Shown: piece by piece, positions 9,054 through 18,218 of the stretch
Numbering within the stretch: position 1 is the stretch's first letter
Layout of the letters: every line of letters begins with the position of its first letter
Assembly: GCF_022539405.1 (NCBI RefSeq)
Contig: NZ_CP054394.1
Location: forward strand, 2,674,501 to 2,738,500
DNA: 64,000 nt
Source: Natranaerofaba carboxydovora
GTDB lineage: Bacteria; Bacillota; Natranaerobiia; Natranaerobiales; Natranaerofabaceae
Reading direction: 5' to 3'
Notes under the pieces: generated by a model
Told to the model about the DNA's origin: nothing
Database searches by the model: none
The model's input: the letters and a program-made list of their open reading frames with translations, nothing else
Position numbers and translations under genes: made by a program

Positions 9054-9783
9054 CATGAAACTTACCTTCTTCTTCGTCCCACTCAACCTGAACACCCGGG
9101 AACCATTTTTCTAGTAGTCTTACAGGAATATAAGTGCGGTCATTTATCAAGAAAGCTTGTTCTTCTATTTTCTCTCCATCAAAAGTACCTTCAACCACTC
9201 TATGAATTTTATTATTGCCGTCATTATCTTTATTATCATTGTTGTCATCGTTATCTTCGTTACCGTTGTTATCGTTGTTATTACCCTCATTGTTATCATT
9301 GTTACTATTTATAGTTATATCATCTAAGAGTCTGTCTTTTGGAAAGTTATTTCCCGGGCAGCTGGTGCTGGCAAAATCATCATGAAATTTTACACTAGCA
9401 TCAGGATATTTATTTTTTAGCCATTTCAGCAGCTCTACAAGAGCTTCGTACTGCTCTTTTCTGTTTTCTATTAAACTTTCCTTACTAAAGTCTCCAGCAA
9501 GAGCAACACCTATAGAACGATCATTGTAGCCTTTTGTATGAGCTCCTCTTTTTGTTATCGGTCTTCCTTTATATATATCTCCATTAAACCTTATATAAAA
9601 ATGATAACCTATTCCAGCCCATCCTCTATCTTTTTTGTGGTAATTGTGAATTGTTTCTACAGCTTGATCTATATTCACACCAGTATGATGAACTATAATT
9701 AGTACAGTTTGATCTTTTTTAAGTTCTTTAAGCCTTCCAGAATCGATATCCAGGCTTTTGTTAATAATTTTTGGTTTTTCCAT
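9043..9783 (-). CDS. N-acetylmuramoyl-L-alanine amidase (PGRP/amidase_2) with stalk domain
   Basis: Cleaves the MurNAc-L-Ala bond of peptidoglycan. Zinc-amidase features are VLIIVHHTG near residue 30, GIGYHFYIRFNGDIYKGRP, RGAHTKGYNDRSIGV, and the late ligands in FHDDFASTSCPGNNFP. An Asn/Asp-only tract of roughly 35 residues follows (near residues 165-200), then a single stalk (copper amine oxidase N-like) domain with TYIPVRLLEKWFPG. There is no signal peptide or membrane segment, so export is unexplained; a phage-type endolysin origin or release by lysis is possible. ATG 9783 has GAGG eight bases upstream; GTG 9792 is an alternative. Its last codons lie in the dispersed repeat. Confidence 0.85.
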   Translation of the reverse strand: MEKPKIINKSLDIDSGRLKELKKDQTVLIIVHHTGVNIDQAVETIHNYHKKDRGWAGIGYHFYIRFNGDIYKGRPITKRGAHTKGYNDRSIGVALAGDFSKESLIENRKEQYEALVELLKWLKNKYPDASVKFHDDFASTSCPGNNFPKDRLLDDITINSNNDNNEGNNNDNNGNEDNDDNNDNKDNDGNNKIHRVVEGTFDGEKIEEQAFLINDRTYIPVRLLEKWFPGVQVEWDEEEGKFHVKT

Positions 9784-9941
9784 TTCATCCACCTCACCTT
9801 TTTTAATTATATTAAATTTTTTTTAAGTTTTTTAACCATATTTTTTATATCTATATTCATTTGAAACCCCATAAGTTAACGATTCTTTAAATTGTTTGAA
9901 AATTTTTTATAGTGATAATTTTATTTCTTTTTTGTGAAAGG

Positions 9942-9970
9942 TTGAACAATATATAATTTCCTAGTATAAT
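9942..9970 (+). promoter_or_regulatory. Promoter of acuA
   Basis: -35 TTGAAC (9942-9947), 17-bp spacer, -10 TATAAT (9965-9970). It would start transcription near 9977, about 47 nt before the ATG at 10024. Confidence 0.65.
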
Positions 9971-10023
9971 AGTAATTGAAAGTGAGAAGATAATATTAAG
10001 CCATACTAAAGAAGGTGATTGTT

Positions 10024-10722
10024 ATGACTAGGAAAGACTTTGTGGATATGATTGGTCAGGAACTTCCTGAAAAATTTAATACAAAGGTATACGATGCAGT
10101 AGATACTCTGCAAACTTCCAAAGGTACAGTTCACTTTTATGGCCCTTTAGAAAGAGAAGACTTAGAAAATTTAACCATAGATGATGGCATGAATAATTTT
10201 AGATCAGCGAAGGCTCAGTATGAGGCTTTGCTAGATATTGCAAATTTGCCCCATGCATTAATCTTTACTGCCTGCCATGAAGACACTATCATTGGTTATA
10301 TTGCTTTTCATAAACCAGAGTTCCCTAGATGGTGTAAGGCAGCCGAAGGTGAACTGCCAGAGCTAATTGAGCTAGGTGGCATTGAAGTTTCTGACAACTG
10401 GTGGGGACATGGTGTAGCAAAGAAAATGCTAGAGTGGACATTTAGTAATTATGATTTCGAAAACAAAATTGTAATAAGTATGGAAACATGCTACAACTGG
10501 AGAAGTAGAGATCCAAGCGTTTCCGTTTGGGAGTACAGGGAAATGCTAAAAAATGTTCTTGGTCACGTAGGGTTAGTGCCAAAAGCTACTGATGATCCAG
10601 AGATTCTAGAACATCCTGCCAATATGCTTACAGCAAGAATAGGCAGCGAGGTTTCTGAAGATGCTAAAGATAAGTTCGAGAAGCTACTAAAGCTTAGCAA
10701 GTATCAAAAGAATTATCACTAA
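10024..10722 (+). CDS. acuA: AcuA-like GNAT protein acetyltransferase
   Basis: In Bacillus AcuA acetylates and inactivates acetyl-CoA synthetase. The match is good over the whole length: FRSAKAQYEALLDIANLP near residue 60, ELIELGGIEVSDNWWGHGVA (the GNAT acetyl-CoA loop) near residue 115, VWEYREMLKNVLGHVGLVP, and ATDDPEILEHPANMLTARIG. ATG 10024 has AAGGTG seven bases upstream; GTG 10015 is an alternative. It is about 232 aa against ~210 in B. subtilis because of an N-terminal extension. It stands alone, without acuB or acuC, between its own promoter and a hairpin terminator. Confidence 0.88.
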   Translation: MTRKDFVDMIGQELPEKFNTKVYDAVDTLQTSKGTVHFYGPLEREDLENLTIDDGMNNFRSAKAQYEALLDIANLPHALIFTACHEDTIIGYIAFHKPEFPRWCKAAEGELPELIELGGIEVSDNWWGHGVAKKMLEWTFSNYDFENKIVISMETCYNWRSRDPSVSVWEYREMLKNVLGHVGLVPKATDDPEILEHPANMLTARIGSEVSEDAKDKFEKLLKLSKYQKNYH

Positions 10723-10798
10723 AAGATTCATTAACAAGCTAAACCCAACAAGTTAACCCCTTGTTATATAATAACAACCCCTTTCTCCCCTTAGGGAA

Positions 10799-10830
10799 TA
10801 CTAAGAGCAGCTGTATAGCTGCTCTTAGTA
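10799..10830. terminator. Bidirectional terminator after acuA
   Basis: A perfect 13-bp stem, TACTAAGAGCAGC / GCTGCTCTTAGTA, around TGTATA, followed on the plus strand by TATTTTTAG. It lies between acuA and the convergent prepilin gene. Confidence 0.8.
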
Positions 10831-10868
10831 TATTTTTAGACTATTTTATTCTACTTACCTATAGTTAT

Positions 10869-11250
10869 TTACTTACGACCAAAAGATTCTAGAATATAAT
10901 CCATACCTTCATCTGTCAAAATATCATCTAAACTTCTATCATCACCAAAGCCATCCAAATAAGGCTGCAATTCTGGAAAAAGTCCCTTTCTGAATTCATT
11001 ATTGATAGTAAATACATTATCATCTAAAAAATCTTCGAGTGAGGTTGCACCGCTTTGATCAAGATAATAACTAAGGATGGCGTTTTTAACACTTTCTGCT
11101 TGTACTTTAACTACTTCATCTTCTGCCCTTGTAATAACACTAACTACATTTGGTACAATAATAGCAATTAAGATCCCTATAATCGCAATTACAGCAAGCA
11201 TTTCCAGGAGGGTAAAACCGCCCCTGCTGCTTCTAAACCTTTCTCTTCAT
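10869..11250 (-). pseudogene. Type IV prepilin / pseudopilin with N-terminal frameshift
   Basis: The open frame from 11201 begins inside the conserved prepilin helix (MLAVIAIIGILIAIIVPNVV). Immediately upstream in the same frame is GGFTLLE, completing the prepilin peptidase site, but this frame has a stop (TGA) and no start. ATG 11250 in another frame reads MKRKV then stop. Removing one A from the AAA run opposite 11240-11242 joins it as MKRRFRSSRGGFTLLEM, a textbook prepilin leader. So this is a one-base frameshift mutant or a sequence error. The mature part is short (about 110 aa, acidic C-terminus). No pilus assembly genes are adjacent. Confidence 0.75.
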
Positions 11251-11366
11251 TCGAAATTGTTCACCGCCAGGTTCTCCAGCTCCTTCCACAAGCCATATTG
11301 TACAAACAAAAGTAAGAAAATTATACCAGTTATCTACAAAAGGGTCAAACCTGTACTTTGATTAAA

Positions 11367-13020
11367 TCAGCTAGAATCTCTGAAAAAAACCTTCCCCTGC
11401 TGCCAGAATATATTCTTATTATAATTATCATCCTTTTTCACGAAATCCTTCCTAAAGTGCCCTCCTCTTGTTTCTTTTCTTAAATCTGCAGATTTAAGAC
11501 ACAGTTCTAATAGGCTAGAGGACATTTCAAGAGTTATAATTTCCTTGATTTCATCAATTTTACCATCATTAAATGTAAATTCTTCATTGTCTGATTCAGG
11601 GGGAAGAATTTTCTTTCTAAATTGCTCTAACTCATTTAGCGCATTAGCAAGACTTTTTTCGCTCCTAATAGGATTTAATCCGTTCCAGTATAGATTTCTT
11701 AACTCATCCCTTAGTTCATAAATATCCTTTTCCTTCAAAGTAGGAGGTAGATAAAATTTATCGTTTTTGAACATGGATAATACCGGGTTTTTAAAAGTAA
11801 TCTCTGCATCTTCAGATACTGCACACTCCTTACCAGTAGCAAAATCTGCCATTTGTCTCCCCGCTTCAATACCAAAAAGCGCAGCTTCAGTCAGGGCATT
11901 ACCACCCATTCTGTCAGCACCGTGCAGTCCTCCTGTCACTTCCCCCGCAGCAAACAACCCTTCAATTCCGGTATTTAGGCAAACGTCCGTTGATATACCA
12001 CCCGGCGTAAAATGAGCTGTAGGGCCATCTAAATGGGTTCTCAGAAAAGTCAAAGTTATATCTATCATAAAGTGGTTTCGAGTTAACCCCTTTCCAGTCC
12101 GTGTCTACACACTTAGTTAAGTCCATCCATACCTGCTCTTTTTGCCATTCAGTCTCAAGGGCAATAGATAGTGCTCCTCTTTTTCCTATAGTCGCACTAT
12201 TTATATCCCAGTCTTCACCTAAATACTTCTTGATAATATCTTCACCAGAGTCATTATAAAGTAAAGCAGTAGGAGGATATCTTGGTGGTGCAATAAAACT
12301 GGGTAGTTTTTCTTCTTTAAAACCAAGAGGATAAAACTGAACAAATTCCAGATCTCTTAAAGCGCATCCAGCCCTATATCCAAGAATCAATCCCTCACCC
12401 ATCATTGTAGGCGGGTTATCTGTATTTGCAAAAGCTCCTGCATATCCGCCGCTAGAGATTAATAACGCTTCACTTCTAAATGCAGTAAGTTTTCCTTCGC
12501 TGTCCACAGCAAGCACTCCACCGCATATACCATCTTTTTCGATAAGCTCTAAAGGCAAACAATTTGAATAAAAGTCAATGTTTTCTTGTTCCATAGCCTT
12601 ATAAACTAATTTTTCCATCAAGTTAGCGCCAGGTAAAGGTTTTTCACCATCGGCCACTATATAACCCATATCGTGGCTAGAAAAAGTCAGGTTCAACTCT
12701 TCACGTAAGCATTCAAAAGTTTGTGGCGCCTCTTCTGTCATTTTCTCCAGTAGCTCTTTGTCATTAAGGTACTCACCTATCATTAAACTTTTTTCTAAGT
12801 GTTCTTCTTTTGTCATCTTAGTTCCGGCTACAGAGAACCTTCCCATAGAGTAAGCGGTACTAGATGCCTTCCCTGGTTTCTTTTTGGTGATCACTGCTAC
12901 ATTCCGGCCTTCTCGTGCAGCTATTATCGAAGCCAATATCCCAGCAAGTCCACCTCCAATTACAACAATCGCATAGGAAAAAGTTTCGATACCTTTCAAA
13001 TTAATAGTTGTACTTTTCAT
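11367..13020 (-). pseudogene. FAD-dependent fumarate reductase/aspartate-oxidase-type flavoprotein, split by a frameshift
   Basis: The N-terminal part (352 aa frame) has the FAD Rossmann motif AIVVIGGGLAGILASIIAA and the ITKKKPGKASSTAYSMG loop. The C-terminal part (233 aa frame) has HFTPGGISTD, GLFAAGEVTGGLHGADRMGG and the helical domain. They overlap out of frame. Dropping one base from the CCCC run at 12087-12090 joins them as DWKGLTRNHFMIDITLTF, giving one protein of ~550 aa. The family oxidises or reduces dicarboxylates or L-aspartate with FAD; the substrate is not evident. The gene follows a permease by 24 bp, so uptake and oxidation of one compound is plausible. It is mutated, or there is a homopolymer error. 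Confidence 0.85.
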
Positions 13021-13044
13021 TTCGTTACCTCCTTAAAAAAAGGA

Positions 13045-14433
13045 TTAGATTAGTAAATCCCAAACATACAACAGTAAAAACCCTGCCAGCATAATATATA
13101 ATCCAAAAAGCCCATTCCATAAAACCCCAACCCTAAATGGAGTTTTGTGAACAAGCTCTGCTGTAACAAGGGTAGCTGCAGAAAAAGGCGAAACAAGCAA
13201 AGCTACTGCTCCTCCAAGCAAAAAGGAAAATGCAACCCAGTTATCAGGCATCCCATGGGAAACTGCAGCCAAACTCTCTCCAAAAACAGCTATAGAAATT
13301 ATAGGGTGAACTCCAATTATAGCAAATATCACTACAAAAGAAGATAATATCATTAAGAAAAGTAATTCTCCAGTAAAGTTGATTATACCTCCTAAATAAG
13401 AAGCAACTTCATCACCGGCGTATCCGGTAGCACTTGCAAAATAACCTGCACTTATAAATAAAGTAAACTGCTGCTTAAATCCAGGGATTGTATTTTTTAT
13501 ATAGCCCATAACAGCTTCTGTATAAAATTTCCCCCTGCCTATCACAAAGCTCCAAAGCGGAGCAAAAAATATCGAGGTTAATATAACAATGTATATCATT
13601 GTATAATCTTCTAAAATACTATCCACGGTAACTAATAATACGATCAAAAAAATCAAAATTATTACAAGATTTCTTATCGAGCTGAAGTCTTTTTTTCTTT
13701 CTTCTTTTGTTTCTTCTCCTGGACTCATAAGCTTAACTTCTTCTTTATCCCAGTAAGTCGGAAGATCAATTAACAAGTCAAGCCCAAAACCAAAAAAGCT
13801 AAGTAAAATCGCTACAGGAAACACACTAAACCAGCTAGCCTGACTCACTTCAAGGCTCATTGCCATCAAAGGAGAACTAGGTGTCCACAAAAGAGCCAAA
13901 AAAAGCCCTCTCTTTATAGAAATAGATAAAAATTTCTCAGGATTATCTGTCAGCTTTTCAACAGCTTTCTCTATAGTGTAATAGACTACAGGTACACAGG
14001 CTACAACAATTGACATACCAATCAAATACGCAATAAGGGTTGTAGTTATATAAAGAATCCCCTCACCTTTTACTTCCCGGTGCACGACTCTTTTTACCGC
14101 TTCTGAATAGCCTCCAAGTTCCATCGGAAATCCAAGAAACCTTATAACAGATACCAGTGTAAAAATGTATACCATCCCTCGGATAGATTCCAGATACTCT
14201 ACCGATGCTACTCCCTGGTTATAAAGTATTAATGACCCAAACACAAGGAAAAAAATCGAGAGTCCAAGGGAAACCCCTCTGACATAAAAAATAGACAACA
14301 AAAGCGAAATAACAACTAGCCAGGAAGTGAAGATAAGTATGTCTTCTATTAAGAATATACCCACAAGGTAGCTAACCATGACTCCTACGTATAAAATCAT
14401 AAATAGCCAGTTTTTCATTTTTACTAGATCCAT
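13045..14433 (-). CDS. Multi-pass membrane permease, probable ion-transporter superfamily
   Basis: A 462-aa, very hydrophobic protein with about 11-12 predicted membrane segments arranged as two halves around a charged cytoplasmic loop near residue 230 (SPGEETKEERKKDF). Re-entrant-like motifs GLFLALLWTPSSPLMAMSL and IIGVHPIISIAVFGESL occupy equivalent places in the halves, as in DctM/CitMHS/ArsB-type transporters. I cannot assign the substrate. Five bases separate it from the metallo-hydrolase and 24 from the flavoprotein, which suggests organic-acid import coupled to oxidation. Confidence 0.7.
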   Translation of the reverse strand: MDLVKMKNWLFMILYVGVMVSYLVGIFLIEDILIFTSWLVVISLLLSIFYVRGVSLGLSIFFLVFGSLILYNQGVASVEYLESIRGMVYIFTLVSVIRFLGFPMELGGYSEAVKRVVHREVKGEGILYITTTLIAYLIGMSIVVACVPVVYYTIEKAVEKLTDNPEKFLSISIKRGLFLALLWTPSSPLMAMSLEVSQASWFSVFPVAILLSFFGFGLDLLIDLPTYWDKEEVKLMSPGEETKEERKKDFSSIRNLVIILIFLIVLLVTVDSILEDYTMIYIVILTSIFFAPLWSFVIGRGKFYTEAVMGYIKNTIPGFKQQFTLFISAGYFASATGYAGDEVASYLGGIINFTGELLFLMILSSFVVIFAIIGVHPIISIAVFGESLAAVSHGMPDNWVAFSFLLGGAVALLVSPFSAATLVTAELVHKTPFRVGVLWNGLFGLYIMLAGFLLLYVWDLLI

Positions 14434-14438
14434 AAGCT

Positions 14439-15338
14439 TTAACCCTTTCTATTGGTGTTTCTTTGCCAGTAAAGTTTCCTATCATAGGCGTTAGTAGTTA
14501 TGTCACCTTTTCTTTCTAAATGACTTAAGTAAGATAGTATAGTATTTTGCAGTAAAAAATACAAACTTCCATTTGGTGGATGCATATTTCTTTTTTCAAA
14601 GATATAATCATATATCTGAAATAACTCTCTAGGCCTGTCCAAGAACTCCAAAATTTCCACTTCTATTTCCTGAATAATTTTTCGGTTAAGATCAATCATC
14701 TTATCAAGTTCGTATTTTGTCATTGGATCACCATGAGAGGGAACATAAAGGCGATAGTTTGTCTTCTCCAAAAAATCTAATGTATCAAGTTCTCTTTCAA
14801 TGCATTTGTGAAAAGGTACTTTGTGACTTGCCATTCTCTTCGGACAAAAGAGGCTATCTGCAATAAAAAAAGCATCCTTAAACAGGACCCCTATCTGACC
14901 CAGGGTATGACCCGGCAAGTCAAATAACTCAAACCTAATCCCAAATAACTCATGCTCACCCTGCTCTAAGACTCTATCAACAGGAACCGGCTTGTCTGCC
15001 AAAAAATGTTCATTCTGTAAAAAGCTTAAAGGGTAAACCCCATGGGACATCCCCATTGTGCCCAATATTGGATATTTAACTACAGCCTCCTCAATCGGGG
15101 AGGAAATTATCTCTACACCTTTTTCAAATAGAAAGTCATGTCCACCAAAGTGATCTACATGTGCGTGGGTAGTAATTACACCTTTTATTTCAATTCCATT
15201 ATTAAAAGCAAACTTAATAACATCTCTTGCAGATTTTTCTCTGTAACTGTCGATCATAAGACCATATCCATCTTTTGTTATCAGTCCTATATTTGTATCT
15301 CCCGGTAGAATAAATACACCCTTCATCAGTTCCTTCAT
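14439..15338 (-). CDS. Metallo-beta-lactamase-fold hydrolase
   Basis: The zinc motif THAHVDHFGGH (HxHxDH) is near residue 60, with the other ligands expected in DLPGHTLGQIG, FIADSLF and VPSHGD. A ~70-aa helical C-terminal domain follows, reminiscent of DNA-binding or LACTB2-like tails. Real start is ATG 15338, with GGTAGGTGG upstream; GTG 15347 is possible. The protein is about 299 aa and cytoplasmic. It lies between minJ-like (16 bp) and the permease (5 bp), so it belongs to the same transcript. The substrate is unknown; thioesterase/lactonase-like activity is most common in this class. Confidence 0.8.
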   Translation of the reverse strand: MKELMKGVFILPGDTNIGLITKDGYGLMIDSYREKSARDVIKFAFNNGIEIKGVITTHAHVDHFGGHDFLFEKGVEIISSPIEEAVVKYPILGTMGMSHGVYPLSFLQNEHFLADKPVPVDRVLEQGEHELFGIRFELFDLPGHTLGQIGVLFKDAFFIADSLFCPKRMASHKVPFHKCIERELDTLDFLEKTNYRLYVPSHGDPMTKYELDKMIDLNRKIIQEIEVEILEFLDRPRELFQIYDYIFEKRNMHPPNGSLYFLLQNTILSYLSHLERKGDITTNAYDRKLYWQRNTNRKG

Positions 15339-15354
15339 GTTTACCACCTACCAA

Positions 15355-16674
15355 TTATCTCCACTTTAACAGTCTTTTAATAGGCCTTATTTTCCCAAGA
15401 AAAGAAGATAAACCCTTTTCTTTTACTAGTTCCATATAACGCTGTCTGCTTCTATTAATCCCGGGAGCAAGAATCAAACCTAATCTTTTATCTTTTTTAT
15501 ATAAAGGGGCTTTTAGCGCCACTCTTTCACCATCTTGTCTAATTATATCAAAACGAAGATGAGGACTACTAGCATAAATCATAGTGCGAAAATCTTCTTC
15601 ACTAGACACTGGAAAATGATTAACAAGTTTGATTGTATCTCCAGGTTTTACACCCATTTTGTAAGCTAAGCCATCAGAATAAACATCTAACACTTTAACC
15701 CCTTCACCTTGGTTAAAATAAATTGGCTCTTTTTCAAACTCTTCATTTTTCCCTTTTATAATCAAAAGCTCATGACCAATAGGAGAAAACAAAACCCCAA
15801 GAAGGGTAATTGGTGAAAAAAATACTGAAGCTATACCTAAACCTAATAAGATCAAGCTGTACAATGCCAGATACTTCCCTGCCCATCTGGTTTTCTCTTT
15901 AGGTGTTGTCGATACAGATAAATCACCGTATCCAAGTATTGCAGCCACAGGAAGTAAAAAAAACATCCCCGATGCCTCTTCTACTCCGGTACCAAATAAA
16001 GGCCACCATTCTGGCATATTTATCACTGCTTCAGATGCTCTTGCCACATCATCAGGTGCACGAGATATAAGCCCCACAAAAGGCAAAGGCCAAAATTTTT
16101 GTAGACTAAAACCTCCTACAACACCTTTTTGTTCATGTTTAACATAAAGAGGGCTAGGTCCTATAGAGCCGCTCAATAAAATAAGAACTGCTTCCGTAAG
16201 GTGCAGCAGCGCTATCAATGAAATTAAACCTGGAATATCAATCGATATAAGTGCATTAATAATATTTACTTCTGCCAAAACAGGCCAAAACTCGGTAAGT
16301 AAAGAAAAGAAAAGACTCAAAATGCCAACCACACCCCCGCCATAGGCAAAACACATATAGCGGGGATGAATTAACATCATTAAAATCACAATAGGCAGTA
16401 CAAAAACTATTCCTATAGACATCAAATTAATGCCAAGGCTAACCATAATTAGACTGACTAGCAGTCCTGCTCCTATACCAAAAAAAGCAGAAATTAAAGT
16501 TTGTCGCAGCGGACTATTTTTTGAAGTACCAAATAGTTCCCTCTCTCTGCCAGCCATCTTTTTATACTGGCTAAATACCAGGATCATAATGACCCAAAAT
16601 AAAATATGAATAAGATAAAAGGGATAAGTTTGTAATATCGTTCTAGCGATTAATGCCAGCGGAAAATCTGCCAT
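15355..16674 (-). CDS. MinJ-like polytopic membrane protein with C-terminal PDZ domain
   Basis: N-terminal two thirds has about 8 membrane segments; the C-terminal part from about residue 320 is a PDZ domain (GVKVLDVYSDGLAYKMGVKPGDTI). In B. subtilis MinJ, with the same arrangement, links DivIVA to MinCD at division sites, and minJ lies in the ftsEX-ctpB neighbourhood. The start codon directly follows the ctpB stop (TAAATG), so the two are co-translated. Another role for the PDZ is to present substrates to the CtpB protease. Function is inferred from architecture and synteny. Confidence 0.75.
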   Translation of the reverse strand: MADFPLALIARTILQTYPFYLIHILFWVIMILVFSQYKKMAGRERELFGTSKNSPLRQTLISAFFGIGAGLLVSLIMVSLGINLMSIGIVFVLPIVILMMLIHPRYMCFAYGGGVVGILSLFFSLLTEFWPVLAEVNIINALISIDIPGLISLIALLHLTEAVLILLSGSIGPSPLYVKHEQKGVVGGFSLQKFWPLPFVGLISRAPDDVARASEAVINMPEWWPLFGTGVEEASGMFFLLPVAAILGYGDLSVSTTPKEKTRWAGKYLALYSLILLGLGIASVFFSPITLLGVLFSPIGHELLIIKGKNEEFEKEPIYFNQGEGVKVLDVYSDGLAYKMGVKPGDTIKLVNHFPVSSEEDFRTMIYASSPHLRFDIIRQDGERVALKAPLYKKDKRLGLILAPGINRSRQRYMELVKEKGLSSFLGKIRPIKRLLKWR

Positions 16675-18105
16675 TTAATCAACCTTTCCTGTTAAAATCT
16701 CCATAGCTTTTTCCATGAATTCGTCATCTTCATCTCTCAAATCATCTAACTTGTTTTGTAGCTCTATCATAACCCGGTTATTAGCTACTCCATCCTCAAT
16801 TATACCCGAATCCCTTTGGAAGCTCTTTAGAGCATCTTCAGTCTCTGTATCAAAGTTCCCGTCTACTTCACCCTCATAATAATCCAAAAACTCCAATATA
16901 CTCTGAAGCGTCTTAACCATTTCTCCTTCATCACCATAGGACAAGTCTTCTGTTATAGGTTCTTCTCCTAGTTGAAAAGATTTTGGACTGTCCATTTTCA
17001 CGTCGGGTGTAAGTCCTTTTTCGTGAATATCTGTACCATCAGGGGTTTGATATCTCCCCATAGTATATCTTAATCCTCCACCATGTTTCAGATGCATTAC
17101 ATTTTGCACAGACGCTTTACCAAAGGTTTCTGTTCCCACAATAGTTGCAGCTCCAGTATCCTGAAGGGCTCCTGCCAAAATCTCCGAGGCACTAGCACTT
17201 ACCTCATTAACCAAAACGACAATTGGCTTATCAAAAATGCCACCATCTGATTCATAAGATTTAAGTTTTTCATCACGTCCCATAACATGGACTATTGGGC
17301 CCTCGGGAACTAACAATTCGCCCACTTCAATAGCGGCATCTAATAGACCTCCAGGGTTATTTCTTAAATCTAAGACCATTCCTTCTACTTCATTATCTAA
17401 TAGCTCATCTAGAGTAGTTTCAAGCTCACCAGCAGTAGTGCCAGTAAAGTTTTTAATCTGTACATAACCATACCTATCTTCAAGGTAATCATGTTCCACA
17501 GAACTCATCTCTATCTCTTTTCTTTCAATGACAAAGGAATGCTCTTCTACTTCATCATAGGCCACCTGTCTTTCTGCTTTCACTTCTACTTCTGATCCTT
17601 CGGGACCCCTGATCATATTCACTACTTCATCAAGATCTTTACCCACGACGTCTTCATCATCAACTTTTACTATTCTATCACCTGATTCTAACCCTACATC
17701 ATCTCCAGGTGTTCCGGCTATTGGAGCAAGGACCTTGACATAATCCCCATCTTGATATACTTCAATTCCAATACCGCTGTAACTTCCCTCTGTTTGTATC
17801 ATCATACTTTCTAAGTCAGAGGGAGTCATGTATCCTGTTTGTGGATCATCTAGCTTTTCAAATAATCCATCAAGAGCACCTTCTATTAGTTCTTCCCTAT
17901 TGACCTCTTCATAATAATCACTTTCCAATACTCCCAATATTTCTTTGAACAACTCCACATCATCAGCAGAATTATCAGGTGCACTCATAAAACCAGACAT
18001 TCCACCGGCTGCTATATTGCCAAAGATGAGTTTTGTCGCACCAAAGGTGAACAGATTAGTAACTATTAGGAGCACTAAGACTAGAATAATCTTTTTTGCT
18101 CTCAT
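16675..18105 (-). CDS. ctpB: S41 carboxy-terminal processing protease with peptidoglycan-binding domain
   Basis: A secreted or membrane-anchored serine protease. Order: N-terminal membrane anchor (residues ~5-25), PDZ domain (GIGIEVYQDGDYVKVLAPI to VNMIRGP), S41 catalytic core, then a C-terminal PG_binding_1 domain (YGDEGEMVKTLQSIL). The Ser-Lys dyad is in VNEVSASASEILAGAL and TFGKASVQNV. CtpB in Bacillus clips SpoIVFA in sporulation; the PG-binding tail here suggests action at the cell wall. It is 476 aa and forms a unit with minJ-like. A hairpin separates it from the M23 gene upstream. Confidence 0.92.
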   Translation of the reverse strand: MRAKKIILVLVLLIVTNLFTFGATKLIFGNIAAGGMSGFMSAPDNSADDVELFKEILGVLESDYYEEVNREELIEGALDGLFEKLDDPQTGYMTPSDLESMMIQTEGSYSGIGIEVYQDGDYVKVLAPIAGTPGDDVGLESGDRIVKVDDEDVVGKDLDEVVNMIRGPEGSEVEVKAERQVAYDEVEEHSFVIERKEIEMSSVEHDYLEDRYGYVQIKNFTGTTAGELETTLDELLDNEVEGMVLDLRNNPGGLLDAAIEVGELLVPEGPIVHVMGRDEKLKSYESDGGIFDKPIVVLVNEVSASASEILAGALQDTGAATIVGTETFGKASVQNVMHLKHGGGLRYTMGRYQTPDGTDIHEKGLTPDVKMDSPKSFQLGEEPITEDLSYGDEGEMVKTLQSILEFLDYYEGEVDGNFDTETEDALKSFQRDSGIIEDGVANNRVMIELQNKLDDLRDEDDEFMEKAMEILTGKVD

Positions 18106-18150
18106 AAATTTTCACCACCTATAATAATATATATGAAATACTGCTGAAAT

Positions 18151-18182
18151 AAAACCGGCTTTTTTTAAAAGCCGGTTTTTTC
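18151..18182. terminator. Hairpin between M23 gene and ctpB
   Basis: The arms AAAACCGGCTTTT and AAAAGCCGGTTTT form a stem with T-runs on both sides. On the minus strand it follows the M23 gene and precedes ctpB, so it could separate or attenuate the two transcripts. Confidence 0.75.
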
Positions 18183-18218
18183 TCTAAATATAACTATATT
18201 GTAACATATTATTTTGAT

